Notes: generated by a model not told the origin, from the letters alone. A stretch of 64,000 nt of DNA from Edaphochlamys debaryana (GCA_016858145.1 JAEHOE010000060.1:186001-250000); one strand, 5' to 3'. Counted from the first letter of the stretch, positions 25,568 to 38,115 are shown. Program-made: numbers and translations.

Positions 25568-26795
25568 GCAGACGTCTTACGGCAGGGTGCGGTATGGTGC
25601 GGTAGTGGCACGGTAGTGCGGCGACGCCGGTGAAGGAGCGGCGGAAGGAGGGTCGTGCTGTTGTGTTGGAGGGCGCGGGTCGGATGAAAGCGGTGGGTGC
25701 AGGAGGTGCGGCCGCCAGCCGCAGCGGCGCACGTGTTGCTTCGTATCAGGATGCAGCACTAGGCACCGCACCACAAGGTAGAAGGGGCAGTTGGGCAGTA
25801 GGGGTTGAGCGCCAAGGGGGGGGGGACTGGAGCGCGGATAGAGATGGGGGAGCGTACTGCAGGCCGAGTGGGGGAGCGCTCAGGCATGCGGCATGAGTCA
25901 GGGCACAGGGGCGGACAGGGGCGGACCTGTTGCCAGTCTCCGGCAGCCTCCCATGGCGGGTACGGGGCGCCTCTTGGGCATGAAGGCTGGTCTGAACTGG
26001 GTATGTGTTACCAAGGCAAGGACAGATCGCCGACGGTTGCACGAGTTGGGAGGACCCCCCCGAATTCGCAAGCTGGGGCAGGCTGCCGCTGAGGGCATAG
26101 CACACATACAATCGGCGTGGGCCAGCGTTGCTGTGAAACGGGCAACGCGCCTCACGAGGCTATGCAGTGGTTGCTTATGATGCCCTTGTAGCTGCTGAAA
26201 TTATAGGGCCGCTTCCCTGAGCCGGTGGAGGCGGCCCAGAGTCAGCGGGCGCGGGGCCGGCTTCTGCGAATCCAGGGGCTACCCCTACGAGCAACCCTGA
26301 GCGCCGTTGACGAAGCGCCGGCGGCGCCGCGGAGGGCTGTGCTGTGGAGGGCCGCGAAGGGCAGTGCGGCGGAGGGCACCGAAGGGCACCCTCCCACTGG
26401 AGGCAACAAAGGCGACCCAGGGGCCAGCCCCACGCCACTTGCTCCCGTAGCCGCAGCTGTTTGTCTGGAGTGGCCTTGACGGCTCACTTCTGACGACAGT
26501 GTCCACGGCGGCCAGCAACGAGGTTTGCGGCAAGCGTGGGGCGGATGCCGATGCTCGCGCACCGAGCGTTCCCTCCTGCCGAGCCCCGCGCCGGCTTCGC
26601 ACGTCGTTTTGAAAGTGGCGAATCATGCCCCGTAACTTGGGGGCGCAGCGGGCAGCAGCAACTCGATCACTCTCCTGCGGAGATCTGTGTACTGCAGGCT
26701 GCAAGCCTGTTGTCACTCGCGCGCCTCCCGCCGTCGGCATACTTGCACTACCCTGTGAGTATCACCCAACGGTCGTTGCCACCCCAGCAGTCACC
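25568..26795. other. Intergenic region, proteasome gene to PSAK
   Basis: 3' UTR of the proteasome gene and the PSAK promoter. A GC-rich stretch of imperfect gaagggcac/gagggc units occurs near 26330-26390. A gtgagt-like donor (26754) and a ccccag (26782-26787) just before the ATG could mark a tiny 5' UTR intron, but this is not certain. No gene recognised. Confidence 0.4.
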
Positions 26796-28025
26796 ATGGC
26801 CCTCGTCATGAAGTCGTCGGCTCCGGCCATCCGCCCGGCCAAGGTCAGCCCGGACCGGCGGGCAGGCTGCTTAGCTAGGCTAGCGGGATGCAGGAGCAGT
26901 TGGGACATCTACGACGCCACTTGCAGCGCCGGCGCTTGCCCAAAGTAGTAGGGCTGCCATCAGCACCGCGAAGCGGAGGCCGCGTGTGCTGCGGCCTGTG
27001 CAGCTCTGCAGACCATATTAACTCTGGCGCATGGAGTGGGCCACTCGGGCGCAGCAGCCGAAAAGCGGTGCACACTTCGCCGCTACGCTTGCTGAGGATT
27101 CTGTGCGCCTATGCACGTGCAGGCCTCCCGCCGCAACGTCGTTGTGCGCGCTGATGGCGCCTTCCTGGGCTCGTCGACCAACGTGGTAGGTAGCGTTCGC
27201 TGCTCGCGTGGGACTTGGTCGGCATCAACAAAGCCGCCCTTCAGGCTCTTTCGGGTTGCAGGAGTCCTCCTTCAGTTGTGCTCAAACATGTTTTCGCCCA
27301 ACTAGCTAAAGTGTCAGATCCGGGTTGGCGAGCTAAGCGTGTGTTGATCTCCCCGACCGCGTGCCGAACCAGCTCGCACCTCGCGGAGCCCAATGTTTTT
27401 GCCCCTGTTCCACCCGCAGATCATGATCGCGTCGACCGGCGCTTGCCTGGCTGCCGCCCGCTTCGGCTTCGCCCCGACCTCTCGCCGCAACACCAACCAG
27501 GTGCTGAAGCTGGAGGAGTCGAAGAACCCCTCCACCGTCCTGACCAACGACCCCGCTGGCAAGTGGTAACTGCGCACATGATGATGGGACTTCTGGCTCT
27601 GTGGACACTGCCGGAAAGGGGGCTCTGTCTCGGAAATTGAGGGGGGGTGCGGGTGACGAGCTCAAGACAAGTGCCAGCACTGACGGTCTCATCAACTTCC
27701 TGTGTGCAGGCTTCACCATTGTGGACGTGCTGGCCATGGGCGCTGCCGGGTGAGGACTGGGCCTGGCGGGCTTTTGGTCGAGAGGATGATGGGTGGGGCG
27801 TGCGTGCCGGCGATGCGTGAGGGTTGATGCGTGAGGGTTGATCCTATGTGGCACAACAGCAGCAGCGACGCCAGCGTCAACCTGGTGGATGGGGGTCCCT
27901 GTTTATGCGTATCCGTTCGTTGTGCCTTGTGCGACACTTACCCTTGCTACCTGCTCGCCCCTCCCCGCAGCCACGGCATTGGCATCGGGATCGTCCTGGG
28001 CCTGAAGGGCATTGGCGCTCTCTAA
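26796..28025 (+). CDS. PSAK: Photosystem I reaction centre subunit K (PsaK)
   Basis: Five exons (26796-26843, 27123-27185, 27420-27558, 27710-27749, 27971-28025) give 114 residues, the normal size of the algal precursor. The transit peptide (~26 residues, MALVMKSSAPAIRPAK then ASRRNVVVRA) is followed by the mature start DGAFLGSSTNV. The two membrane helices are in IMIASTGACLAAARFGFAPT and FTIVDVLAMGAAG/HGIGIGIVLGLKGIGAL, joined by a stromal loop ending in NDPAGF. PsaK sits at the edge of PSI near PsaA and helps bind the LHCI antenna. Intron 3 uses a GC donor (GCAAGT at 27559); any GT donor nearby breaks the frame. The context gcagtcaccATGG is a good algal start. Confidence 0.95.
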
Positions 28026-29107
28026 GCAACTCGCTCGACGAGGATGTTCGAGCCTTTCGAGGCCCGGGCTGGGCATGCTTGGGTTGCAGCGCAGCCCACG
28101 GGGGCGGTGCAGCAATTTTGGTGGCGGCTATGGATGTATCATAGGTCATAGCATCCCTCTGTGGCTGGTGAAACCGATGGGTTCTGCACATACCGTTTTG
28201 GAGCGCCGGGAGTAGCACGCCAGCGGTCAGCGCCATGCGGATTGTGCGGAAATTGGAGAAGGCGGAGACGGAGGAGAGAAGAGAGATCTACGCGCGGCAT
28301 GGCACCTAGGCCAATCGTTAGTGTTTGGCTTGACCCGGTGTGCCCCTACAATGTCGTAGCGATTTGTAACTGGCAGTGCTGCAGATTCGCGCGTGTCCCC
28401 TTCCTGACCCCGCTCTGATCGAGACACGAGTGGGGACTGCACAGAGCGATGAGCGGAGTCTGCATCGCCTACGAATCCATGCAGAACTGTGCGTGCAGGC
28501 CACTCTCTCCCTCACGTCCGACTGCTGTGTTGTCTGAAAGTGCATTGTCAGTTCAGCGTCAAGGGTGACCTCCCACCAGATGTGTCTGGCAGAGCATGGA
28601 AAGGAATGCCTCAACGATCTTGCATAGCTGGCATGCGGCCACTCGTCGTGTCCTAGCACGTACCAATGCAGACCGCTTTGAGCGCTTCATGCGCTATGAC
28701 CCCCCGCCTGTCGCCTTTGTGCCATGCCTCTGCGCCCACTCCTCGATTTGCAGCACACGCCACTTCACCACGCACTCAGCGTTGATATTGCTCAACAAAG
28801 GCTACACTCGTCACGAGTTTGTGTCACAGTGCTGTCAGTCGCAGGTTACCACGTCCGGTAAAGGGTTGTCCTGGCAGCAGCCGGGCTAAATCTAGTATCC
28901 TCTACACAGAGCTCATGTTGGAGCGCCCCCAGTCCCCCAGTCTGGGCATACGGCCTCGCTCCCCAAGAATGCCACACCCCTACCCCTACCCGCTTGCAAA
29001 GACCCCTACCTCAATGCAAAGGCCTTCATACCCCCAGCGGAGCGTGGCGACTCCCGTTTGCCTCACTCCCGACACTGATTCCCACCGCCCCACGTCCCCT
29101 CACAGCC
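28026..29107. other. Region between convergent PSAK and DIP13
   Basis: Contains the 3' UTRs of PSAK (plus) and DIP13 (minus). No gene recognised. Confidence 0.5.
28365..28369 (+). terminator. TGTAA polyadenylation signal, PSAK
   Basis: TGTAA lies 340 nt downstream of the PSAK stop codon, the first such signal after the gene. Confidence 0.5.
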
Positions 29108-30300
29108 TCACGAGGAAGCCTGCTTCTTCTTCGCAATGTTGACAGCCTCGCGCTTCAGCACCGTGAGCAGGGTCTGCGAGCTCTCCAGAATCTTCAGGTA
29201 CGCCGCTTCCGTCTCGCTGATCACCTTATCGTACTCATTCTTGGTCTCGCTCTGCAAGGGAGGCAGGGGGCATATGAAGGACGTCAGCGCAAGGGTCGGG
29301 TTGGGTGCGATCGGGTGCCGCTCATGCTACCGCAACCCAGGTCCTCCCCTTCCAAGCCCAGGGGCAATCCTCTTAGCCATGTCTTCGGAGACCCGGCCGG
29401 CGGTGGGTTGTAATGCGGCGCCACCATCTGGAGGGCCGCCACGACCACCGCCCCCTAACTAATGCTGCTCTCTCTGAGGCTCAGAGCTGAGGGTCCCGCA
29501 CGCACTGCCCATGTAGCTCCCAGCGTTGCCGCGCACTGCGGTGGCCTGGGACTAATGGTAGGCCAGAGGCAGAGACCAAGCAGCATAGGCTTTATTGGCA
29601 CGCGGCGGGCAACACCGACCCGTGCCGGGACCACCCGAACACCCCCGCACAGCCCGTGTAACGTAGAGCCTTAGCCCCCAGCATTTCTGCATGCCAGGTC
29701 TCCACACTGTCCCATGACAAGTGTAGAGACAAAGTGGCGGAGGTCTTGGCGGTGCTGGAAAGGGCGGGTGGCAGAGGTCGTCCCCGTGCTGCGCTCACAC
29801 GGGGACGACCTTTGCCACGCACAGCGCACTTGACGTGGAGCCGTGGCCCCCAGCAGCACCGCACACACAGGCGTCTGCACTTCCCCATGACGTGCAGCTC
29901 TACCCTCAGAAGTTCTACAGGCATGCGACCGCTGGCATGCGGCCGCTGGCCGCTGCTCGACGGCCCAGCCCGCTGGAGCCTGCTGAAGCTGATGACCACT
30001 AAGCCCTTCTGCCGCTGCCAGACCGCACCTTGCGTGCGATGGACTCGTTGACTTGCGCCAGGCGCTTGGTCAGTATTTGGAGCTCCTGCGTGATTTTCGC
30101 CTTCTCCGCGTCGTCTTCCCGCAGCTGCTTGAGAATCTCCTCACGCTTCTCGCGGAGGTCCTCGATGCCTGCGCGGCAAGACCCCGTTGCATTTCTCGGG
30201 CCGCGGGCAGCAGCAGCTAGGTTACGCCTCCCCGCTCGCACGACCTACATTTTACAAGTTCATTGTTGTGGTTCTGCAGAGCCGCTCCTTGGGCGCTCAT
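29108..30300 (-). CDS. DIP13: Basal-body/centriole coiled-coil protein DIP13 (SSNA1/NA14)
   Basis: Three minus-strand exons (30300-30249, 30168-30029, 29251-29108) close in frame to 111 residues. The sequence [18 protein letters not shown], then [11 protein letters not shown], and a C-terminal [20 protein letters not shown] is the SSNA1/DIP13 family from end to end (human SSNA1 is 119 residues). Nearly all of it is one parallel coiled coil that forms fibrils along microtubules. It acts at basal bodies and axonemes, and loss in Chlamydomonas causes multinucleate and multiflagellate cells. Exon 1 is only 52 nt and sits alone upstream of a short intron. Intron 2 is 777 nt and carries a hairpin at 29768-29818. 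Confidence 0.92.
29768..29818. repeat. Inverted repeat in DIP13 intron 2
   Basis: Arms 29768-29788 and 29798-29818 are 21 nt long with one mismatch (agagg/aaagg), with a 9-nt loop. The core ggtcgtccccgtg pairs with cacggggacgacc. Weaker complementarity continues outward. It could be a small-RNA precursor, a MITE relic or an RNA structure in the intron. Confidence 0.6.
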
Positions 30301-31007
30301 CCTCTTTGGCCTGGGCGCTACAACAAATGTTCAAAGCGGGTTTGGTCGCTTCTGGCCTGGGGTGTTTCTGCTGACGTCTGGAGGTGAACGATTGGATACA
30401 CGCGTCTAAGACAGTTGTGCAGGGGGGGGGGCGACGTCCCTGTGTTTCCCCGATCGCGGCGCTAAAATTCCGCATGCCCGCCCAAAGGTTTTCGGCCCCC
30501 TGCACGTCCCTACTCCTGCTCCTGCTCCTTGCCAACAACAGCTGTGTCAAACATAGTATGCGCACCCCTATCATGAAAGAATAGGATGGCGACCCGGCCC
30601 GTGGAAGCCGAGGCTGGCCAGCCGCACGCGCTGCTGCTGTCCCAGCGCGTTCTTATGCCTGGACAAGTTGCACAAGGTGGCGCGCAGAGGCGTGCCGGTC
30701 CTGGCGGAGATAATTCCTTCTGCGCAGGAGGACCTGTTGAGGACCTGGTTTACCTCTTGTGGCAGTGGCCGAGAGCTCAGGCCGCCGCCTTGCGCAAGGC
30801 AAGGTATAGGTCTGGGAGCCGGACGAGGGCTTTGGGACGGCCCTGTGTCACCGGGAACTGCGAGAGCGGCGGCTGACACCCCGCGAACAGCTGCCCCCCC
30901 TCGCCCCTCCCCTCCCCGCCCCCCAGGTCTTCGTCGAGCCCTTCGCTACGGTTACCTGGGCGGATGCTTTACGCCTTCTCGGCTTCTTCGGTCTTCTGTG
31001 GCGCCTC
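30301..31007. promoter_or_regulatory. Divergent 5' region, DIP13 / large membrane protein
   Basis: About 700 bp between divergent genes. A splice acceptor at 30926 opens an in-frame stretch (VFVEPFATVTWADAL) that runs into the Met at 31008, so an additional 5' exon of the plus-strand gene may lie around 30600-30810; its frame could not be fixed. Confidence 0.4.
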
Positions 31008-34000
31008 ATGAGCCCCGTCAACGGCAGCCGCCTACCTGGCGCCGTGGCCCTGATCCCAGCCTGCGTCCGCCTTCTCCTCTGCCTGCTCCCCACGGCCCCT
31101 CTGCTGCTCTGTGGCCAGCCGCTCTGTAGCTCCTTCCATGTCCTGTATCAGTCCACGGCGATCGTCATGGTGTTCAACTCCCTGCTGTGGGGTCTGGTGA
31201 GGATTCTGCCCTCCCCGCAAGCGCTGTGGCCGCACACGTCGAACCCGCTATCAGCTTTCTCCCACCCGGCCCTCGGTCCCCACCCGCCCCAGGCGATGCC
31301 AGCTCACACGCTGTGGCTCGATCGCCTCTGCTCCTGGGCCACCGCAGCGGCGGCGCTCGTCACCGCCGTGGCTCTGGGCGCCGAGCCCTCCCCGCCCGAG
31401 GCCCTGCGGTTCAGGCCGTGGGCCGTGGCGCTGCAGGCGGTGGCGGCGGCCGCGGCCTTGACAGGCCTGCACGCGTGGGCCGGGCGGCTCCGGACGCCTG
31501 GGCTGGTACGGGGCCACTCGGGCACACCGCAACCTGAGCTCGGCCCGCGTTCTGTGGCTGTGGCGGGCGGCGTCTCGGTGCCCGCGGCAGTGGCAGCGCA
31601 CTCCATCTCCGTGTCCGCCAGCCTGGAGACCGGCTGCATGCGTTACGAGCATGCGGTGCTGCGGTGTGCGGTGCACGTGCGACTGCGGGGACTGCAGCCG
31701 GAGCAGCTGGGGCTGGGCTGGAGGGAGCGCGTGGAGCGAGGCATGGCTGCGCTGTGAGTGGGGGGGGGGGGCGTGAGGGTGTTACGGGGCACGGGGGAAG
31801 CGGGAAGGTTAATTTGGAGGGCGCGGACAGGGGCCAATGGGGACACGAGAGAGCTGAGTTGTGAGCTGAGGATGGGGGACCCGACCCTGTGAGCTACACC
31901 CTGAGCTCAAACCTGCGCGCGCCTCCGCACGCAGGGGCTGGTGCCTCCTGAACGCCTCGGTCCGGCGCGGCAGCATCTGCATTTCCTTCACCGCCGCCCG
32001 CCTGCGCCGTCCGGGCGCCGGCGGCGGCGGCCCCAGCGGCGCCGCCAGCGCCCGGCCTGCCGACGGCGGCGCCCCGGCGGACGAGGGCGATGCGGAGCTG
32101 CCCCAGCTGGACCTGCTGTCCGCCGGGCCCGACTCGCTGATCGTGCAGCTGGGGCTGCAGCGCGAGACCCTGCCGCCCGGCTTCAGTCTGACGGTGCAGG
32201 CCGTGTCGGACGACCAGCGCTGCTGCCGCGTGCGCTACCGGCTCCTGCCGGGCGGCGACTGGTCCGTGGAGGCGCTCGAGGAGGGGAACGAGGGTGGCGG
32301 AGAGGCCGCCCTGGAGGGGGCTGCGGACACGAATGCAGCGGCTGAAGCAGCGGCTGGAACTGGACTTGGAGCTGCAGCGGGGCTGGAAGGCGCAGCTGCT
32401 GATGGCGGCACAGCCGCGGAGTCACGTGACCGGGCCGACGAGCTCGGGCGGGCGGGGCCCGAAGCGGAGCCTCCGGAGGCAAGGCAGGGCCAGGGCCAGG
32501 CGGGGCCGGCGGCCGGGAGGGCCGGGAGCCGGCTGCCCTGGGAGCTGCGTGCGCCGCTGGTGGTAGAGGGTGAGCCGGAGGGCCAGGCGCCAGCAGGCCC
32601 GGAGCAAGCACCCCGCCCCGGCGCCCCAGCACCGGGCGGCGGAGCGCGTTACTCCATGACTGTGCGCGTCAGCCAGACCGGCGCGCCCGGGGCCGGGGCC
32701 GGCCACGCCGCGGCTATGAGTGATGTCCAGTTCCGTGCCCGGCCGCTGGGCGTGCAGCGGGGCCTGGGGGAGCTGGCGGTCCGCCAGCGGCTCCTGTCCT
32801 CGTCCTCGGCGGACGGCAGCGGCAGCGGCCCCGTCCACAGCACTTGGTCGCTGACCGTGTGGGACCGCCACGCGACGAACGCAGTGGTGGACGGCGCCGC
32901 AGCCGCCGCGCCGCCCGCTGCCGCCGGCCCGGACCCGGCGCCGAGGCTGCTGGACCTGTCCCTGTGGCGCGGCCACGACCTCCTCTCCGCCTGCGTGATC
33001 CTGCTGGTGCCGCCGCGCCGCGCGACTGGCGGTGGCGGCGGCAGCGGCAGGCCCGGCGGGCGCGCTGGCGCGGCAGCAGCCTCGGCTGGCGCCGCTGGCT
33101 CCGTTGACCCCTGGGTCTGCGAGCTGCGGCTGCTGCTGGGCGCCTGCGGCCGCACCGTGGCCCAGAGGCTGCTGGTCGACATCGGCCTCCTGCTGTCTGG
33201 CGGGATCCCACTGCCGGCGGCGGCCCTGGCGCCCGCGCCCGCACCCGCACCGTCGCCTGTGGCTAGCGGCGAGGGCGCTCAAGGCGTACCCGGTGCGGTG
33301 CCGTTGATCGTATCGACCGCGGCCGGGGAGCCGCTGGCTGCCGGAGGAGGCACTGCCAGCGGCAGCGGGCCGGCCGGCTCGGGCCCCCGTGCGGCGGGCG
33401 CTGCCGGGCTGATGGGCAACGCGCAGCGGGCGGTCATCGTTCTGGATATGGGCTGCGTCCTGCTGTCCCTGGTCCTGCAGGTGGGAAGGCGCCGCGCACG
33501 GCAGGCGCGCGGCGTGTGCGGTGGGAACGCACCGATTGTGGTGCCGGATGGCGCACGGTTCTGGGTTGCTGGGACGGGGATGGGGCCCCGAGGAGGCGCC
33601 TGCCAGGCAAGCTACTCATGCTCACACACTAACGCTCACCCTTTCGGCCCTCCACTGTCCCTGCGACCGCAGCAAGGCGCCTGCGGCCTGGCGGCCCGGC
33701 TGTGGTCCGCGCTGGGCGCCCTGGGCTACTCGGGCGAGGAGCTGCTGCTGCACAGCGCCGCCGCGGGCTCCCGGCTTGGACCGGGCGGCGCAGGGTCAGG
33801 GCCGGGGCAGGCGGCGGGCGCGCAGGGCGCCCTGCCGCTGCTGCACGCGGCGCTGCGGTCCGGCAGCGTGCCGGCGGTGAGGCGGGGCTGTGTGAGCGCG
33901 GTCGCGGGCGGTTGGGCTAGGAGCTATTGGTGTTCTGGCATGGCGTGACCCTATGGTGTTGGCATGGGGAGGGTGCAACGTGCGAGGCGGCCTGGCGGTC

Positions 34001-36407
34001 CTTTGCGGGCTCTGGCCGGGATGGACAATCATGACGTGTAGCACACGCACACACCACCTGAGCCCGCTACCCCCGTTCCCTCCGGCCCGTGTCCTCGACC
34101 TCCGTAGACGGACCTGGTGCTGTCGTGGTACGACGCCGCCGGTCTACCGGAGCCCTGGCTGCAGCCCTTCGCGCTCTTCCCCGGCCGCGGCGTGCTGCTG
34201 TCGCCCCTGGTGCTGGCGGCCGCGGCAGCAGCCCCCGCCGGCCGCCTGCTGCGCCACATCCTGCGCACGCGCCCCCGCGCCGCAGCCGCGTGGCGGGTCC
34301 GCGTGGGCGGCGCGAGCGGCCGCTCCGCGGCCCTGGCGGCGCGTCTGTGGCTCCTGGTGTTGGAGCAGGACGCCAGGGCCGCGACGGCGCCGGCGGTGGC
34401 GGCTGTGGCATCGGCGGTCGGCTGGGCCGGCCGGCGGCTGGGCGCAGCGGCTGGCGTGCTGGGGCTCGGGAGGGGCAGGGCACGCGCCAATGGAGCTGAG
34501 GCGCCGGAAACCAAGGGGCGGGGGACGGCCGCTTTGGCCGCGGCCGCCGCACCCGTGGGGAAGCAAGGGGCGGAGGCCGAGGCGGAGGCGTCCGTGTCGG
34601 GCGTTGCGCTGGCAACGGGCGGACGCTTCCAGCGGCATCCACTCCAGCCCGACCTCGACACGTGAGTCGACCCGCCCTGCCCTCGCGTGCCTGGTCGCGC
34701 GCCCTGCCTGTGCCTCGCATCTCTGCCTCTGCCTCGCATCTCTCCCTCCTGCCACTCGCCCTTACCTCGCATATCCTCTCCGGCACCCACCTCCCACCGC
34801 TGCTGTGCCCGCTCCTTCCCTCCCCGCCTCCGCAGCTTCGTGGCCCGGCGCACGCAGGCGCGCATGCGGGGCTGGCAGCTCTTCATCGTGGTGTTCCAGG
34901 TGCTGGCGCAGCTCAAGGTGGGATGTGGGTCGGGGCGGGCGGAGAGGGGGTACGGCGGAGGGCGGGGAGCGGGTTGCGGGCGGCTGAAAAGTGGAGGAGT
35001 CGAGTAGGCTAGGGGGTAGAGGCACACGGGAGGGGGCGAGGCGCTGGCGTAGCTCAAGGTGGATCGGGGCGGAGGGCGGGCAGGGAGCGGGTTGCGGGCG
35101 GCTGGGAGGTGAAGCAGGCTGAGGGCCACATGGGAGTTCCCACCGCTGCGCGTGGGCTGCCCGAACTTTGCCGCCCGCTGGCGTGTTCCCCCTCGCCAGG
35201 TGCTCTCCCAAGGCTTCGACGCAGCCTGCCCCGCAGCCGCGGCGGCGGTGGCGGCCGCCCGGGGTGGCGCTTGGACGACGACGGGTCTGCATGCCACGGG
35301 CGCGCTCGGCTGGTGCCTAGCGAGCCGCTACTGGTGCGCGCCCGGGCCCGGGGATGTACCTTCTGGTCTGCACAGTTGTTGACGTGCGCAGCGCGATCTT
35401 GGATGTCTTGCTAGGGGGCTCTCCGCTTAGACGAGAATGGCTCCGGCTGTAATGCTTTAGGCCCCTTCAGACAAATGACCCCTTTGGTCACGCGCAGGTG
35501 GACGGGGTTGGAGCTGGGGCTGTGGCTGGCGCTGTGGGGCAAGCCCAGCGCGCGGCGCCACGCCGTGCTGTGTGCTGTGCGCGCCGTGCTGAGCTACGCC
35601 TACCAGGTGGGGCCTGCGGTGGCGTGACTCATGACGTCAATGCGCCCCACACCCACTGCGCAGCCTGCCTGCGCTGCCCAACCTGCACACCCTGCCCAAC
35701 CTGCACACGCACACGTGTTCCCGCCTGCTTACTCTTGTCTTCTGCCATGCCTCCACCCACCCCCACCGCCCCAACCATCCCGACCAGGCGCACGAGGGCG
35801 GCCTGCTGCCCTCCTCCGGCATGTCGGCATTCGGCGCGCAGCTCATCGCTGCGCACATCCTGTGGATTGTGGTCAGCGCCGCCTGTTTCCAGGTGAGGCG
35901 TGGTCGCGGCGGGAGAAATATATCATGCATGGTCAGCAATTGGCCTCTGGAGCCACGAGCTTCAGGACGTTTGGTTAGACTTGATTTAGGGCAGGCAGGC
36001 GACCCGGGCTGCATGTCGATCCATCGTACCTAGACGGCCCGGCGTCCCCGGCGGCATGATTGCTGCCCGGACAACCGTGCGATGCGCTGACCCTTCCGCT
36101 CGCCTCTGTCAACCTTGCATCGCAGACCTCGGTGGCCCTGTCCGTGCCTCTGCGCATTGTGGAGGGCCTAGGCGCTGCGCGCATGTACGTTGCGTACGGC
36201 GTCGCACACAGCAGCCCTCGCACCGCCACGCTCCTGAGCTTGGCCATGAACCTGGGCCTGGGCTGCAGCGTGGCGTACGTGCTGCGGGCCCGTGCGGCGC
36301 GTGAGCTGGTACGGCAGCTGCAGGAGCAGGAGGCCGAGGAGCGGGGCGAGGGCAGCGGACATGAGTCTGCCAGGTCACGGACCGGGGAGCCCTGCAAAGA
36401 GGACTAG
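31008..36407 (+). CDS. Large multi-pass membrane protein, function unknown
   Basis: Ten exons (31008-31196, 31293-31753, 31935-33480, 33673-33876, 34108-34661, 34836-34917, 35200-35333, 35498-35606, 35788-35892, 36126-36407) give about 1,221 residues. The coding frame extends upstream to 30927, so the true start may be earlier. Hydrophobic segments at the N-terminus (LLCLLPTAPLLLC, FHVLYQSTAIVMVFNSLLW) and in exon 2 form one membrane cluster. A very long exon 3 (516 codons) encodes a mostly soluble Ala/Gly-rich domain, including CISFTAARLRRP and DSLIVQLGLQRETLPPGF. The last exons (FIVVFQVLAQL, LELGLWLALWG, LIAAHILWIVVSAACFQ) form a second membrane cluster before a charged tail. No family was recognised. 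The paired membrane domains around a big loop suggest a surface or organelle membrane protein; that is only an inference. Confidence 0.65.
34902..35104 (+). repeat. Internal tandem duplication of an exon end plus intron
   Basis: The stretch from 34902 to about 34986 (end of exon 6, gctggcgcagctcaag, plus the start of intron 6) is repeated imperfectly at 35043-35104. In the downstream copy the exon remnant reads gcg tag ctc aag, so it carries a stop and is not usable as an exon. Confidence 0.6.
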
Positions 36408-38115
36408 TGGGAAGCATGTCGGCACCGCAAGAATTAAGAGCCCGACCGGTATGTCAATGTCAGTCATCGCTGGCTCAAGATTTAAAGCATGGCCGTCGCT
36501 TCGTCAGGTACCCTCCTGGGCCACGCTTTTGTGGTGTCTTCTTGGTGGGGAGGATACGGGCTGCAAAGCAAGCGAATGGGTAAAGGAGGTTCCAGTCGGA
36601 AATGAGGGCGGTTACAAGAGATGAGATGAGGGTCTTGCTGCCTTCGTGGCCGGCTGTGGTCATCCTGATATGTGCACCCAAACCCATGCCCGGCTATGGA
36701 GTCAACGCTCACGCTCGGGTGCTTAACGGTAAGCTTTGCAACGCTCGGGGGGGGGGGGCGGCGTGGGAAACTGGGCTTAGGGCAACAAGCTGAGGAAAGT
36801 GATTTGTTTACAGCTGCTTTGCGGCGTCAGAAGTAAGGATCTGTCGTTAGTTGGTCTGAGGTTAGCGCGGATGCGGCTGGCCAGGGTGGGTTTGGGCCGG
36901 GCGCGCAGTATGTTCCTTTGATTTTGCGCTTAGGGATGGCATGAATGGGCAGGTGCAGGATATGCACAAACGGTGGCGAGGGTATGCCGATGAGGGGTTG
37001 GGTATGTTTCTTTTGCTGTGGTCGGGCTCAGCCCAAAAGCAATGCACCCCCACAAGCGAAGTGCTAGATGCTAGGCGTGTAGCGCTGGCAAATAAGGATG
37101 GCATCATTCCTAGCAACCATGCCTTGCGCCGGGCAGGAGAGGCTTGGTGGCGAGCCGCCCTCACGGCGGCGGCTTAGGAGCGGTCGAGCATGTGTAGGGC
37201 GCCTGGTTCAGGGAGGTTTCGGGATATGTTGATTGACTTTTGTTCGTCGGAGGACGGTGGGGTATGAGCGCTGACTGGGCTGCAGGTGGCGGAGAGCACC
37301 GGGGCCAGGGCGCTCTGTCTGGAATGGCTCCTGGTGTGTTGGTATTTGTTCAGGATTTATTGGCTACAAAGGCATGTACCCGTTTAGCGCAAGGGCTCGC
37401 ACGGCGGTTTGTGAGAATTGTGACACGAGCGAAGCGGAATGTGGACGGTGCCTGGCGCGCAATTGTGGGTTTGGGCTGAGCGGCCCTGCGGCCCTGCCGG
37501 GTCAGAGCCTTCGCTCCCGCTCTCGGCCCGGGCGAAGCAGTCCGCCCCCCCCCCAGACCGCCACCCCCCATCGCGTTCTGTAATTTAGCTGAGGGGCAGG
37601 TGCTCCCAAGGCCCATGCAGTGTAGCCTTTATGCAGGTGGCCAATCCCGTACAGGTCGACGTCTGGCGGGGTTCGGCGGGGGTTAGGACCTCCGTGCGCT
37701 CCTCTCCTAGGATCCTGGGACGCTTGGCAGCTTGGACGTCGGGGTATTAGTAGGCCTTACCTCATCAGACCGACGTACGTTATGGTGTACGTCCGCAGGC
37801 GGCGGCGTCTGGGGTAGATCACACTGGTCGCACTGCTGTCCGGGTCAGGCCGGGTCGCATCGCGAGGCGGCGCCAACGGACACCGCAGTTCCGAGTTCCG
37901 ATCAAATTGCGAAGTGCAAATCTCAAGTACCGCTCACGAGTTCATCGCCTTTGCGTGCACTGGTCACAAAGCCAGGGATCTCACCCTTAGCTGCAGCACG
38001 CAACACCTGGTCAGCGGCAGCAATGCCGTCCGGGCTGCTCACGGCACCTGGAGGCCTCATGAATCGCGCTGCTGCACGGTTCCCAGCTAGACGCAATGCG
38101 CCTCGCGCGTGTGTG
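36408..38115. other. Intergenic region before the oxygenase array
   Basis: About 1.7 kb with no recognised gene. It holds the 3' UTR of the membrane-protein gene; a TGTAA is at 37579-37583, 1.17 kb after the stop. A poly-G run is at about 36748-36757. It marks the left border of the oxygenase array. Confidence 0.45.

Noticed and set aside
30586..30876. Possible first exon of the large membrane protein starting ATGGCGACC
   Set aside because: The donor near 30805 leaves a phase that does not fit the 30927 acceptor, so it was not included in the model.
35498..35896. Pro/Thr/Cys-rich open frame near the end of the membrane-protein gene
   Set aside because: It crosses an obvious intron (35607-35787); the spliced frame gives membrane helices and closes correctly.
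36602..37616. Several short open frames in the 1.7-kb gap
   Set aside because: No recognisable domains, no phase-consistent splicing and no partner exons.
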